A program made the translations under genes and the position numbers. Below, in pieces: positions 1-10,087 of a stretch of 64,000 nucleotides of DNA. The stretch is from positions 1 through 64,000 of the forward strand of contig JASBTM010000005.1 of the NCBI GenBank assembly GCA_030148425.1, given 5' to 3'. The notes beneath the pieces were generated by a model. The model searched no databases. It was not told where the DNA came from and saw only the letters and a list, made by a program, of their open reading frames with translations. The stretch is from Hyphomicrobium sp. GTDB lineage: Bacteria > Pseudomonadota > Alphaproteobacteria > Rhizobiales > Hyphomicrobiaceae. The first letter of the stretch is position 1, and each line of letters begins with the position of its first letter.

Positions 1-1173
<1,173 letters not shown>

Positions 1174-1208
1174 CTAACTCGCGAGCCGCAGAGTTTTTCG
1201 GGCATCAA

Positions 1209-1706
1209 ATGAGTCGCTGGAGCCTTGCGTTGCGAGCCGTCGCCATAACCGGTTTTCTGCTTGCGGTTGCACCACTTGGGGGCTGCGGCGAGAGCACGCC
1301 TGTCGCATCAGGGCCGCCGGCGGAGCGTGGAATTTACATTTCCTCCGGCGATTGCGCCGACTCCGGCAAGCTTTCGATCGAGGACTGCGGCCGGCTCATC
1401 GACAGGGCCGTTGCACTGCACCAAAAGCTCGCTCCCTCCTACGCCTCGCTGGACGCCTGTAACGCGGCCGAAGGCAAGGACCGTTGCGCTAACGACGTCG
1501 ATGGCAAGTATCACCCAGCGATAAGGGCGTTTCTCATCACCTTCGGCAGCGAGGCGCGCGCGCAGCCCCTTTATGGCTCCTCCGACGGCTCCGCCGGATT
1601 TAAGGGCCTGGACAAGGCAAAGTACAACCTCGACGGCAAGGGCTACAGCGTCTCGGACTCCGCCCAAGCCCTCGCCCACGAGAACGCGCGAGCCGGCAGA
1701 AGCTGA
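1209..1706 (+). CDS. DUF1190 (YgiB-like) lipoprotein
   Basis: A 165-residue exported protein. The N-terminus is a lipoprotein signal with lipobox LGGC (Cys at residue 26), so the mature protein should be lipid-anchored. After that come paired cysteines (CADSGKLSIEDC, then CNAAEGKDRC) and the segment QPLYGSSDG...KYNLDGKGY, which resemble the E. coli YgiB/UPF0441 (DUF1190) family, whose role is unresolved. It is shorter than YgiB, lacking the Gln/Gly-rich C-terminal tail. It is transcribed away from ilvC. No strong ribosome binding site precedes the ATG. Family assignment is by recalled pattern and is fairly sure; function is unknown. Confidence 0.75.
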   Translation: MSRWSLALRAVAITGFLLAVAPLGGCGESTPVASGPPAERGIYISSGDCADSGKLSIEDCGRLIDRAVALHQKLAPSYASLDACNAAEGKDRCANDVDGKYHPAIRAFLITFGSEARAQPLYGSSDGSAGFKGLDKAKYNLDGKGYSVSDSAQALAHENARAGRS

Positions 1707-1721
1707 CCGCCGTTCCGTTCC

Positions 1722-2327
1722 TCAGATCATTTCCCGCACGATCGGCCACAGCGATGCGACCAGCGCGAATGCCATCGCTACGTTGAAGACGCGCACCGAA
1801 CGCTCATCCTTGAGCAGCGGACGCAGCGACGTGCCGAACAGCGCCCAGCCCGACGTGGATATCAGCGAGACGATCAGAAACACCGCCGACAGCACTGCCA
1901 CGTCGGCCCACGGATGATCCGCGGAGACGTAGTTTGCGGCGACGCTGAGACACACCATCCAACCCTTCGGATTGACCCACTGAAAGAGGGCCGCCTCGAT
2001 AAACGTCATTGGACGGGCTTCATCGCTGACAATCGGATCTATGGCGCCCGCCGTCGCGATCCGCCATGCGAGCCAGAGAAGATACGCGATGCTCACAACG
2101 CGCAGCGCCGTATAAACCCCGGGAAACACCGAAAAAACGTGACCTATCCCGAACCCCACGGCCATTATCATGATCGTGAAACCGATCGTCACGCCAAGCA
2201 TGTGCGGGCGCGTGCGCCGGAAGCCGAAATTGACACCCGATGCGAGCAGCATCGTGTTGTTAGGTCCCGGCGTGATCGACGCGACGAACGCAAAAGCGAT
2301 GAGCGATAGAACGATGTCAGGTGACAT
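1722..2327 (-). CDS. LysE/RhtB-family amino acid exporter
   Basis: A 201-residue inner-membrane protein with about six hydrophobic segments and the family signature SITPGPNN at residues 17-24 near the N-terminus. LysE/RhtB proteins export amino acids or their derivatives using the proton gradient; substrate cannot be told from sequence. The gene follows ilvN on the same strand after a 78-base gap, next to ilvB and ilvC, so export of a branched-chain amino acid or overflow product is an attractive but unproven guess. It converges with the DUF1190 gene, leaving only 15 bases between stop codons. Confidence 0.9.
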   Translation of the reverse strand: MSPDIVLSLIAFAFVASITPGPNNTMLLASGVNFGFRRTRPHMLGVTIGFTIMIMAVGFGIGHVFSVFPGVYTALRVVSIAYLLWLAWRIATAGAIDPIVSDEARPMTFIEAALFQWVNPKGWMVCLSVAANYVSADHPWADVAVLSAVFLIVSLISTSGWALFGTSLRPLLKDERSVRVFNVAMAFALVASLWPIVREMI

Positions 2328-2405
2328 TTATCGATTAGCGGCGCGGTTCTTCGGCTGCCCTCGTTGCGAAGATCGTCGATTTAAAATCGTACCGGGCCGG
2401 AACGG

Positions 2406-2951
2406 TCAGGCGACCGCGCCGCGCCCGATTGCGGCGATGCCGGTACGTGAAACCTCGACGAGGCCAAGCTCTGACATCAACTGAATGAACGTCTCGATCT
2501 TCGAAGACTTGCCCGTCACCTCGAAAACGAAATGCTCAGTCGAGGTGTCGACGACCTTGGCCCGGAAAATCTCCGCAAGCCGCAACGCTTCGATGCGCTT
2601 CTCACCCTTGCCCGCGACCTTGACGAGCGCGAGTTCGCGTTCGAGTGAACCGCCCTCGTCCGTCAGATCGCGCACACGATGCACGGGAACGAGACGCTCG
2701 AGCTGAGTCTTGATTTGCTGGATCACTGCGGGCGTACCGCTCGTCACGATCGTGATGCGCGACAGATGACGCTCGTGCTCGACCTCGGTCACCGTCAGCG
2801 ACTCGATGTTGTAGCCTCGTCCAGCAAACAGACCGATGACGCGCGCGAGCACGCCCGGCTCGTTGTCGACGATGACGGACAGCGTCCGCTGCACGATCTC
2901 TTGCGAGCGCGAGGGGCTGGGATAGTGCGATTGCTTCAGAGGTTCGGACAT
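2406..2951 (-). CDS. ilvN: Acetolactate synthase small (regulatory) subunit
   Basis: Regulatory subunit of acetohydroxyacid synthase, which binds valine and stimulates the large subunit. The 181-residue product has an N-terminal ACT domain (about residues 22-96, with TLSVIVDNEPGVLARVIGLF and GYNIESLTV) and the usual C-terminal domain ending SELGLVEVSRTGIAAIGRG. The open frame extends to a TTG at 2972, but the ATG at 2951 (MSEPLKQ) has GAAGAGA at suitable spacing and gives the usual family length. It begins 17 bases after the upstream GST gene stops and is probably co-transcribed with ilvB, although two unrelated genes stand between them. Confidence 0.96.
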   Translation of the reverse strand: MSEPLKQSHYPSPSRSQEIVQRTLSVIVDNEPGVLARVIGLFAGRGYNIESLTVTEVEHERHLSRITIVTSGTPAVIQQIKTQLERLVPVHRVRDLTDEGGSLERELALVKVAGKGEKRIEALRLAEIFRAKVVDTSTEHFVFEVTGKSSKIETFIQLMSELGLVEVSRTGIAAIGRGAVA

Positions 2952-2968
2952 CGTCGGTCTCTTCGAGG

Positions 2969-3646
2969 TCAAAGGAAACTTTCAACTACGGTATGGCCTG
3001 CCGCATAATCGGGAATGCTCCACGGCTCGGCAAGGGCTGCGTCTCGCCACGCCACGAACGCTGGATGCACAAGAACGGCATCCATATAGGCGCGCGTCGA
3101 TTCCCGGACGGGAATTTGATAGCTCTCAAACCGGCAGACGACCGGTGCGTACATCGCATCGGCGGCGGAGAACTTTCCATAAAGAAACGGATGCGTACCG
3201 TTTCCAAAGCGATTGCGTGCTTCCGACCAGATATCTTCGACGCGGTCGATACTGGCCTGCAGAGCTTCCGTGATAGGCGGCGTCGCGAAACGCGCGCCGA
3301 GATGCATGGGGCAGCCTTGCCGGAGCGGTTGAAAGCCTGCGTGCATCTCGTTGGAGATCGAGCGCGCATGCGCCCTGGCACTGCCTTCGCGGGGCCAGAT
3401 CGCGAGATCGGGAAATTTCTCGGCGAGATACTCGATAATCGCGAGACTTTCCCACACCGTCACGTCGCCGTCGATCAGCGCCGGGACCTTGCCGGATGGC
3501 GAATACTCGAGCGTCAAATTCCGGCTTTCGGGCGTACGCAGCGGAACGACGATCTCTTCAAAGGGAATGGAGAAAGCAGACAGAGCCAGCCATGGTCTGA
3601 GCGACCATGACGAATAGAGCTTGTTGCCGATGACGAGCTTCAGCAT
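2969..3646 (-). CDS. Glutathione S-transferase family protein
   Basis: A 225-residue cytosolic protein with an N-terminal thioredoxin-like domain (LVIGNKLYSSWSLRPWLAL, then PSGKVPALIDGD and ESLAIIEYLAEKFP, the glutathione gamma-glutamyl-binding region) and an alpha-helical C-terminal domain (about residues 90-215). The YSSWS motif places a serine at the usual catalytic position, as in YfcF-like GSTs. Substrate unknown. The gene sits between ilvB and ilvN with 2-base and 17-base gaps, so it is very likely in the same transcript; a role in branched-chain amino acid synthesis is not implied by the family. Confidence 0.92.
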   Translation of the reverse strand: MLKLVIGNKLYSSWSLRPWLALSAFSIPFEEIVVPLRTPESRNLTLEYSPSGKVPALIDGDVTVWESLAIIEYLAEKFPDLAIWPREGSARAHARSISNEMHAGFQPLRQGCPMHLGARFATPPITEALQASIDRVEDIWSEARNRFGNGTHPFLYGKFSAADAMYAPVVCRFESYQIPVRESTRAYMDAVLVHPAFVAWRDAALAEPWSIPDYAAGHTVVESFL

Positions 3647-3648
3647 CG

Positions 3649-4188
3649 TTACTTGCTGCCACCCGGTGGAGTGCCACCCTGAGGAGCACCTTGGGCATCG
3701 CCGCCGTCGTCAGGATCACCCGGCTTCTTCGGTGGGAACACAGACTTCAGGAAGATCGGCATGCCGTTTTTATCGACCATCTTCTTGAACGCTTCGGCCT
3801 GCTTCACGGAAATCTTGTACTGAGTAAACGCGGCGACGAACCTCGCACCCATGCCGCGCGCGATATCCTCCGGAGCCGGCGTTCCCATCCGGACGCGCTC
3901 CGCCTGCGGAATGCGTGCGTAGATCTGCGCCAGCACCTGACTGTGCATGTAATCCTGGGCGAGGCACGACTCGAGGCCGCGAGAAAAATCGCTGGCCAGC
4001 ATCTGTGTCCGGTAACAAGCATCGAGGAACTTCAGAACTCCCGCCGAGCCCTCCCGGCGATGAAGTTCGCCGAGGCGCTTCGCGGCGTCCTTGACGTTGG
4101 CGATATGGTCCCAGGTCTCCTTGGCCGCCGACGCATGCGGCGCCGTCGCCATCATCACCGTGAAGACCACGGTGATAAGGCGCGCCAT
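3649..4188 (-). CDS. Secreted hypothetical protein within the ilv operon
   Basis: No family recognised. The product starts with a signal peptide (MARLITVVFTVMMATAPHASA, cleavage probably after ASA) and gives a mature helical domain with two cysteines (CYRTQ and SCLAQ) and a Pro/Gly/Asp-rich tail (PKKPGDPDDGGDAQGAPQGGTPPGG). The open frame extends back to 4353 inside ilvB, but that part is arginine-rich out-of-frame sequence. The ATG at 4188 starts the signal peptide; a GTG at 4218 overlapping the ilvB stop is an alternative. It stops 2 bases before the GST gene starts. A periplasmic protein sandwiched between acetolactate synthase subunits is unusual. Confidence 0.8.
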   Translation of the reverse strand: MARLITVVFTVMMATAPHASAAKETWDHIANVKDAAKRLGELHRREGSAGVLKFLDACYRTQMLASDFSRGLESCLAQDYMHSQVLAQIYARIPQAERVRMGTPAPEDIARGMGARFVAAFTQYKISVKQAEAFKKMVDKNGMPIFLKSVFPPKKPGDPDDGGDAQGAPQGGTPPGGSK

Positions 4189-4214
4189 CCCGAAAGCCAG
4201 TCCCCCGCGTGTTG

Positions 4215-5981
4215 TCACACCAGCACCTTTCCTTCGTCGCCGATAGCGTGCTCGACCTCCTCGTCGGAGATATTCTCGCCGAGCAGCATCTCGTTGTGAG
4301 CCTTGCCCGACGGAATCATCGGGAAGCAGTTCGCAAGTTTGGCGACCCTGCAATCGAAGATCACCGGGCCCTTGGTGTTGATCATCTCGTGTATCGCGTC
4401 GTCGAGGTCAGCGGGATGCTCGCAACGCATGCCTGTCCAGCCGTAAGCTTCCGCCAGCTTCACGAAATCCGGTAGCGCCTCGGTGTAGCTCTCCGAAAGG
4501 CGGTTTCCGTGCAAAAGCTGCTGCCACTGCCGCACCATGCCCATGTACTCGTTGTTCATGATGAAGACCTTGACCGGAAGGCGGTACTGCACCGCCGTCG
4601 AGCACTCCTGAATGTTCATCAGGATGGACGCGTCCCCCGCAACATCGACGACGAGCGACTTCGGATGCGCAAGTTGTACGCCGATCGCCGCCGGCAATCC
4701 ATAGCCCATCGTACCGAGGCCACCCGAAGTCATCCAGTGATTCGGCTCCTCGAAATGCAGGAACTGAGCAGCCCACATCTGATGCTGACCGACTTCGGTC
4801 GTGAAATACGTGTCGCGGTTCTTCGTCAACTCATAGAGCCGCTGGCACGCGTACTGCGGCATGATGATGTCTTTGGAATTCTTGTACGACAGCGATTTCT
4901 TGGCGCGCCAGCCTTCGATCTGCTTCCACCACGTCTTGTGCGCGGCCTTGTCGAGCACAGGCGCCTTCGCTTTCCAGATGCGCAGCATGTCTTCGAGAAC
5001 GTAGGCGCAATCGCCGACGATCGGAATATCGACCATGATATTCTTGTTGATCGACGAGGGGTCGATATCGACGTGGATCTTCTTCGAGCCGGGCGAAAAC
5101 GCATCGACGCGTCCCGTGATACGGTCGTCAAAGCGGGCGCCGATGTTGATCATCACGTCGCAGTCGTGCATCGCGAGATTGGCTTCGTAAGTACCGTGCA
5201 TGCCGAGCATGCCGAGCCACTGCTTGTCCGATGCCGGATAAGCGCCGAGGCCCATCAGCGTCGACGTGATCGGATAGCCCGTGAGCCGCACGAACTCGCG
5301 CAGCAACTGGCTCGCCTTCGGTCCCGAGTTGATGATGCCGCCGCCCGTATAGAACACCGGCCGCTTCGCGCTCGCGATCAAATCGATGGCTTCGCGCACC
5401 GCAGGCTGATCCGGCTTCAGCTTCGGCCGGTAGGTCTTGTGCTGGATGTTCGACGGTCCGACGTAATTGCCGGTCGCGAACTGCACGTCCTTTGGAATAT
5501 CGACCACGACCGGACCCGGCCGGCCCGTGCGCGCGATATGAAATGCCTCATGGAGGATGCGCGCCAGATCGTTGACGTTCTTCACCAGAACGTTGTGCTT
5601 CGTGCACGGCCGCGTGATGCCGACCGTATCGCACTCCTGGAATGCGTCGTTGCCGATCAGATGCGTCGGCACCTGACCCGTGATGCAGACGAGCGGAATG
5701 GAATCCATCAGCGCGTCGGCAAGCCCCGTCACCGCGTTGGTCGCGCCTGGCCCCGACGTCACCAGACAGACGCCGACTTTCCCCGTCGAGCGCGCATAGC
5801 CTTCGGCAGCATGCAGCGCGCCGCCTTCCTGGCGGACGAGGATGTGGCGGATCTTTTCCTGCTGGAAAATCTCGTCATAGATCGGAAGAACGGCGCCGCC
5901 CGGATATCCAAAGACCGCCTCGACGCCCTGGTCGGCCAGTGCCGTCAATACGATCTCTGCGCCGGTCATCGTGCGTGCCAT
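4215..5981 (-). CDS. ilvB: Acetolactate synthase large (catalytic) subunit
   Basis: TPP-dependent catalytic subunit that condenses pyruvate with pyruvate or 2-oxobutyrate, the first common step of branched-chain amino acid synthesis. 588 residues, normal family length. The N-terminal TPP domain has [11 protein letters not shown] and the activating glutamate in [15 protein letters not shown]; the central FAD-binding domain follows; the C-terminal TPP domain has [11 protein letters not shown] followed by MNNEYMGM. The ATG at 5981 (MARTMTGAE) is chosen over a longer frame because GGAG lies about 9 bases upstream and family members begin here. Partner ilvN is two genes downstream. Confidence 0.97.
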   Translation of the reverse strand: MARTMTGAEIVLTALADQGVEAVFGYPGGAVLPIYDEIFQQEKIRHILVRQEGGALHAAEGYARSTGKVGVCLVTSGPGATNAVTGLADALMDSIPLVCITGQVPTHLIGNDAFQECDTVGITRPCTKHNVLVKNVNDLARILHEAFHIARTGRPGPVVVDIPKDVQFATGNYVGPSNIQHKTYRPKLKPDQPAVREAIDLIASAKRPVFYTGGGIINSGPKASQLLREFVRLTGYPITSTLMGLGAYPASDKQWLGMLGMHGTYEANLAMHDCDVMINIGARFDDRITGRVDAFSPGSKKIHVDIDPSSINKNIMVDIPIVGDCAYVLEDMLRIWKAKAPVLDKAAHKTWWKQIEGWRAKKSLSYKNSKDIIMPQYACQRLYELTKNRDTYFTTEVGQHQMWAAQFLHFEEPNHWMTSGGLGTMGYGLPAAIGVQLAHPKSLVVDVAGDASILMNIQECSTAVQYRLPVKVFIMNNEYMGMVRQWQQLLHGNRLSESYTEALPDFVKLAEAYGWTGMRCEHPADLDDAIHEMINTKGPVIFDCRVAKLANCFPMIPSGKAHNEMLLGENISDEEVEHAIGDEGKVLV

Positions 5982-6069
5982 CGAACAACTCCTTTGCGGG
6001 CAACACCGCCAACATATCAAAAGTGCCAGGAACTTAGGGTGCGAAACCTAAGCGTGCGAACGCAAATGG

Positions 6070-7014
6070 TCAACGCTGACCACGAATAAATGCGATTATT
6101 TCTCGCACTGAACTTTCCGTTTCTTGCGTTTTGATGTAATTCCACGAAATCATATGTCTTTTAAGCCAAGTTTCCTGTCTTTTGATGTACTGGCGCGTTT
6201 CTGCCTGTCCTTGGGCCAACACCTCCCCCACCCCGATTTCGCCCTCGAGAAAGCGTCGAATCGGGCCGACGCCGATCGCTCTCATCCCTGGGAGACCGGG
6301 ATCAAGTTGCATGTCGATCAACGTGCGGACCTCGTCGATCGCTCCGCTTTGCATCATGACCCCGAAGCGCCGGTCCGCCCGTGCATGAAGCTCTGACCGT
6401 TCAACCTGGACAACGAACCGCAACGTCTTGTCCGCGTCGAGAACCGGCTCACCGCTGAGAGCCTGCCATTCCGACAACGACCGCCCCGTCGATTGCAGGA
6501 CCTCGAGCGCCCGCACGATCCGTTGCGCGTCGGAAGGCAGCAGCCGCGCCGCCATGATGGGATCGAGCCGCACGAGATCTGCGTGCACGGCGGCTGCGCC
6601 GCGCCGCTCGGCTTCGCCGCGCCAATGGGCGCGCACCTCCGCCTGAACCTCCGGAATGGGCGATAATCCTTCGAGTAGAGCCTTGAAATAGAGACCCGTT
6701 CCCCCAACGACGATGGGACGTCGCCCCTCGCCCTGCGCCTTTGCGATGGTCGCGGCGGCATCTCGCACGAAGCGCCCGGCTGAATAGGCCTCCGGCGCCG
6801 GGACAAACCCATACAGCGCATGCGGCACCCGTGCTTCGTCGGCCGGCGAAGGCCGCGCGGTCAGAATGCTCAGCTCGCGATAGACCTGCATGCTGTCGGC
6901 ATTGACGATCGTGCCGCCGTCGCGTTCCGCAATGGCCATGGCAAGGGCCGACTTGCCGCTGGCGGTTGGCCCGGCAATCAATATCGGTCGAAGGTCTCCG
7001 CTTTCGCTGGACAT
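6070..7014 (-). CDS. miaA: tRNA dimethylallyltransferase
   Basis: Adds a dimethylallyl group to N6 of A37 in tRNAs that read UNN codons. 314 residues. The P-loop GPTASGKS is at residues 15-22, followed by the substrate-binding region NADSMQVYRELSILTARPS and GGTGLYFKALLEG, then GLPGMRAIGVG and the C-terminal KRQETWLKRH motif. The ATG at 7014 has GGAGG at 7-base spacing; an in-frame ATG at 7035 is the alternative. It lies 88 bases upstream of ilvB on the same strand. Confidence 0.97.
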   Translation of the reverse strand: MSSESGDLRPILIAGPTASGKSALAMAIAERDGGTIVNADSMQVYRELSILTARPSPADEARVPHALYGFVPAPEAYSAGRFVRDAAATIAKAQGEGRRPIVVGGTGLYFKALLEGLSPIPEVQAEVRAHWRGEAERRGAAAVHADLVRLDPIMAARLLPSDAQRIVRALEVLQSTGRSLSEWQALSGEPVLDADKTLRFVVQVERSELHARADRRFGVMMQSGAIDEVRTLIDMQLDPGLPGMRAIGVGPIRRFLEGEIGVGEVLAQGQAETRQYIKRQETWLKRHMISWNYIKTQETESSVREIIAFIRGQR

Positions 7015-7084
7015 GAAGACGCCTCCTAGCGCCATGGCACCAGGAGGCGCAAGTCAGACGGGAAATAGCGAATGAAACCGGGTC

Positions 7085-8383
7085 TTAATAGTTAAGCGTG
7101 GTTCGGACACCAAACACCGCCGCATCTTTCTCAGGCTTGGTCGGGTCGCTCTCGCTGGGGACGCGGCCACCCGGGTTCCAGATGTACTGGAAGTCGGGCG
7201 CGATGGTGAAGCCCGGTCGGATCTTGGCGGCGTAGTTCAATTCGATCACCGACTCGTAATCCGAAATGACCGTCTGGCCGGCGTCGATCTGTGCCTGCTG
7301 CTGCTTGTCCGAAACGTGGCCGTAAGCGAATGCCGCGCCGAACGAATCGTCCTTGCGGCCCGGCACGAAGCCTGTGAACACCACGCCGGTATCGACATAG
7401 GTATTGATCAGGTTCTGTTTATCCGGCGACCCGCCGAGGCGAACGAACGCGTGGACGGCTTCGTCGCCCGAGCCCTTCCAAATCTGCTGGTCGATGATGC
7501 CGTACACGCCTGAGCTCGTATCCAGCTCGTCGGGATTGAGGAATTCCGGCGCGTAATGGTTGAACTGCTTCCAGCCGCCGAACTTGAATGTTCCCGGCAG
7601 GCCGAGGTTGTACTTGTATTGCGCTTCGACCATCAGAAGCGGGCTGTCCTCAAGTCGGAAACTGACACCGTGCGGGTTGTCCGCCTGTGGGTTGCTGGCG
7701 AACGGATCCGCCGGGCTGCCGTTGAACACGGCAGCAAGAATGGTCAGGTCATCCGTCGGCTGGTACTGCACGCGAACACCGAGCGAGGCGAGCGGATAGC
7801 CCGGACCGCCAGCAGCCATGTTGTTCGCCGTAGCGGCTGACCAACCGAACGTGCTGTTGAGAAATAACCCGGCCGTATCGCTGATAAAGAATTCGCTGTC
7901 GGCAGCGAGCGAACCAATACGCACCTTCATCTTATCGTTGAGCATCGACTGCTCGAACCACAACTCGAACAGACGAAGACGTTCGGTACCCTCGATGTTG
8001 CTCGGCGGGAAGATATTGCCGATGCGCTCGGTCGCCGGACCAACGCCGTGGACGTAATAGGCGCTGGCGTGGATTGCGCCGCCCTTCCAGCCCATGACTT
8101 TGTCGAGATCGATGTCGGTGAAGGCAGAGACGAGACCGTCGTAGTTCGAGCCCTGTGAGTTACCGCCTCTAGCGACGTTCCAATATTCGCCGATATAACC
8201 GAGGCCGTAGAGCACGCCTTGTTTAGCGAGCGCGGCGCGCATCGGGTCGTTCCAGTCTTTCGCGATAGATTCTTCAGGAACGCCGTTTGTCGGAGCGGCA
8301 TCTTCGGCCTTGAGCGCAGTCGCCGTGAAGAGCGAACCCAGCGCAAATACCGGCAACATGCTGGTAACCACTCCAGATCTCAT
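7085..8383 (-). CDS. OprB-family carbohydrate-selective porin
   Basis: Outer-membrane beta-barrel for diffusion of sugars. From the ATG at 8383 the product is 432 residues with a signal peptide (MRSGVVTSMLPVFALGSLFTATALKA) and the OprB pattern: KQGVLYGLGYIGEYWNVARGG, a DIDLDKVMGWKGGAIHASAYY stretch, LFELWFEQS, repeated amphipathic strands, and a C-terminal strand ending in an aromatic-containing GVRTTLNY. GGGGGA lies 8 bases before this ATG; the longer frame upstream is non-coding in character. A LacI-type operator-like sequence and a second inverted repeat lie upstream, suggesting sugar-dependent control. Confidence 0.9.
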   Translation of the reverse strand: MRSGVVTSMLPVFALGSLFTATALKAEDAAPTNGVPEESIAKDWNDPMRAALAKQGVLYGLGYIGEYWNVARGGNSQGSNYDGLVSAFTDIDLDKVMGWKGGAIHASAYYVHGVGPATERIGNIFPPSNIEGTERLRLFELWFEQSMLNDKMKVRIGSLAADSEFFISDTAGLFLNSTFGWSAATANNMAAGGPGYPLASLGVRVQYQPTDDLTILAAVFNGSPADPFASNPQADNPHGVSFRLEDSPLLMVEAQYKYNLGLPGTFKFGGWKQFNHYAPEFLNPDELDTSSGVYGIIDQQIWKGSGDEAVHAFVRLGGSPDKQNLINTYVDTGVVFTGFVPGRKDDSFGAAFAYGHVSDKQQQAQIDAGQTVISDYESVIELNYAAKIRPGFTIAPDFQYIWNPGGRVPSESDPTKPEKDAAVFGVRTTLNY

Positions 8384-8477
8384 TTGATCCCCCAAATATT
8401 CCCCCGGCCATCGCCCCGTATGCGCTAGCCGACAATTGAACCTGCCTCCCGGATCAACAGCGGTGAACAGAGGATAC

Positions 8478-8494
8478 TTGACGCACTTCGTCAA
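8478..8494. promoter_or_regulatory. Inverted repeat upstream of porin gene
   Basis: TTGACG, 5-base spacer, CGTCAA: perfect 6-bp arms about 95 bases upstream of the porin start. TTGACG on the minus strand would also serve as a -35 element, so the repeat may be an operator overlapping the promoter. No clear -10 was found at 17-base spacing. Confidence 0.4.
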
Positions 8495-8553
8495 CATTGA
8501 ACTCGCGAATTCGCAGCGCATCCTGCGCCGCCTCGTGGGGCGTGTTGCCCGTT

Positions 8554-8567
8554 TGCAAGCGTTTGCA
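8554..8567. promoter_or_regulatory. LacI/GalR-type operator-like site upstream of carbohydrate porin
   Basis: TGCAAGCGTTTGCA is a 14-bp near-palindrome with a central CG and a single mismatched pair. LacI-family sugar regulators usually bind palindromes of this kind with a central CG. It lies about 170 bases upstream of the OprB porin start. No LacI gene is in the window. The 283-base region 8384-8666 otherwise holds no gene that I can support. Confidence 0.45.
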
Positions 8568-8666
8568 GGATTGGATCGGCATTTTGGAAAACGAAACATC
8601 CCGGCTGGGAACTTTTCTCGATAGTCAGCGGACGCCTCATCCTAGTTTCCGGACTTCCGAAGCGAA

Positions 8667-9374
8667 TCACTTGGGCGAAATATCTGCGCTGCCCCGTGAC
8701 CGATCCGAAAACGGAAATTCTCGGCCCGTCCAGCGCCGCCAGACGTCCTCGACGCGCGGCCTCGCCCGCTTCCACCCCGCGCGCACCTCCGACAGTAGGC
8801 GCGCTTTGACGATCCGCCCGTAACGCCAGGCCCACGATGCCCGGATCTGGGCATAGAGAGCATCCTTCCACGGCACGAACCAGCCATAGGCGGCGGCAAA
8901 CCAGCCGATCTGCATTAGAGAGGGCTTCACGAGAAGGAAAATTCGGGCGACGAGCGCCGTCGACGCGATTTTAGCTCCAACGAACAGCAGCGTCGCCGAC
9001 AGAAAATGCTCGTTGGCGAGCAACCAGATCGCCAGGAATTTCAGCGGCAGCAAGAGCGACGCCGGCAATGCCAGGGCGACCAGAGCCCCATAGGGCGGCA
9101 ATCGCGCGAGCAGTCTTTCCAATGCAGCAATCGGCGCGAACGCCGCAAGCCAGCCAAGCAGATTTGAAAGCGGCCGCCATCCCCATTCTTCGAACAGGAT
9201 GATCAGCGCAGCAGCGATATTGAGCGCGGAAATCAACGGTCCGCGCACGATGCTCCATGCCGTTCTGAGCAGCTCGCGAACCGTCCAAAGGGCGATGACG
9301 GCGAACCGCCAGATCGCAGCCAAAGCTTTCGTAACCGTAGTTCTAAATTCGTCAGTCTTCACAATCGTCAACAC
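8667..9374 (-). CDS. Hypothetical membrane protein
   Basis: 235 residues, family not recognised. Several hydrophobic segments are visible: roughly residues 20-45, 55-75, 95-115 (VALALPASLLLPLKFLAIWLL) and 125-150, followed by a strongly basic C-terminal region rich in Trp and Arg (RASWAWRYGRIVKARLLSEVRAGWKRARPRVEDVWRRW would be cytoplasmic). The start is a GTG at 9374 with a weak ribosome binding site. It is transcribed away from pseudoazurin; nothing in the context gives a role. Confidence 0.7.
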   Translation of the reverse strand: MLTIVKTDEFRTTVTKALAAIWRFAVIALWTVRELLRTAWSIVRGPLISALNIAAALIILFEEWGWRPLSNLLGWLAAFAPIAALERLLARLPPYGALVALALPASLLLPLKFLAIWLLANEHFLSATLLFVGAKIASTALVARIFLLVKPSLMQIGWFAAAYGWFVPWKDALYAQIRASWAWRYGRIVKARLLSEVRAGWKRARPRVEDVWRRWTGREFPFSDRSRGSADISPK

Positions 9375-9513
9375 CCGCTGTTGTCCACGACCTGGGACAT
9401 TGAATGCGAGTGTAACACCCTACTTCTGGGCGGGGATAAGTTTCGCGGCCCACGGGCGCGCACCGACTTTAGACCAATCTCCGGCGCGCTCCGAACGCGC
9501 GTCAAATCGGCAC

Positions 9514-9542
9514 TTGAGACCGTGGCCTGCTTATTCTATACT
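9514..9542 (+). promoter_or_regulatory. Sigma-70 type promoter of pseudoazurin gene
   Basis: TTGAGA (9514-9519), a 17-base spacer and TATACT (9537-9542) make a near-consensus promoter ending 38 bases before the pseudoazurin start codon. No FNR-type half sites were seen beside it. Confidence 0.75.
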
Positions 9543-9580
9543 TTTTTAGTAAACAAAAACGGCCGGGGCAAGGAAACGAA

Positions 9581-10033
9581 ATGAAGCTGATCCATCGAGT
9601 CCTGATGGCGGGCGCCATGACCATGGCCGCGTTCGCTGTCCCGCACGCAGTCTCCGCCGCCGAGCACATCATCGAAATGCGCAACAAGGACGACGCCGGC
9701 AATACCATGGTTTTTGTTCCGTCGTTCGTGAAGGTCGCCCCCGGTGACACCGTGAAATTCGTGCCCACCGACAAGGGCCACAACGCGCAGAGTGTTCCCA
9801 ACATCTGGCCCGAAGGCATCCCCGAGGTGAAGGGCGCCTTCAGCAAGGAAGTGGTGTTCACCACCGATAAGGATGGCCTCTACGTTTTCAAATGTCTGCC
9901 GCATTACGGCATGGGCATGGTGGCACTCGTGCAGGTCGGCAAGCCCGTCAATCTCGACGCCGTCAAGAATTTCGTCGCGACCGGCATGGCCAAGAAACGC
10001 CTCGACGCCGAAGTCGCAAAAGTAGCGCCGTAA
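9581..10033 (+). CDS. Pseudoazurin (type I copper electron carrier)
   Basis: Periplasmic blue-copper protein that passes electrons to copper nitrite reductase or other periplasmic acceptors. 150 residues: signal peptide ending AVSAAEH, then a cupredoxin fold. The copper ligands are visible: His in DKGHNAQ, and Cys, His and Met in the loop FKCLPHYGMGM. The C-terminal helical tail (FVATGMAKKRLDAEVAKVAP) is typical. AAGGA precedes the ATG. It is a single-gene unit, with its own promoter and a strong terminator. No nitrite reductase is in the window, so its electron partner here is unknown. Confidence 0.96.
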   Translation: MKLIHRVLMAGAMTMAAFAVPHAVSAAEHIIEMRNKDDAGNTMVFVPSFVKVAPGDTVKFVPTDKGHNAQSVPNIWPEGIPEVKGAFSKEVVFTTDKDGLYVFKCLPHYGMGMVALVQVGKPVNLDAVKNFVATGMAKKRLDAEVAKVAP

Positions 10034-10087
10034 TCGAATCGAGTTGAGCCGGACGCCGTCCTGGAAGGGCCGAAGGCAAAGCTCGTT

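Noticed and set aside
6033..6052. Hairpin CTTAGG...CCTAAG upstream of ilvB as an attenuator
   Set aside because: Only 6 bp with an 8-base loop, no T-run and no leader peptide rich in Ile/Leu/Val, so attenuation is not supported.
4509..6089. A 526-codon open frame on the plus strand
   Set aside because: It is antisense to ilvB, which has all catalytic motifs; its text is rich in Arg/His/Asp with no domain, typical of a shadow frame in GC-rich DNA.
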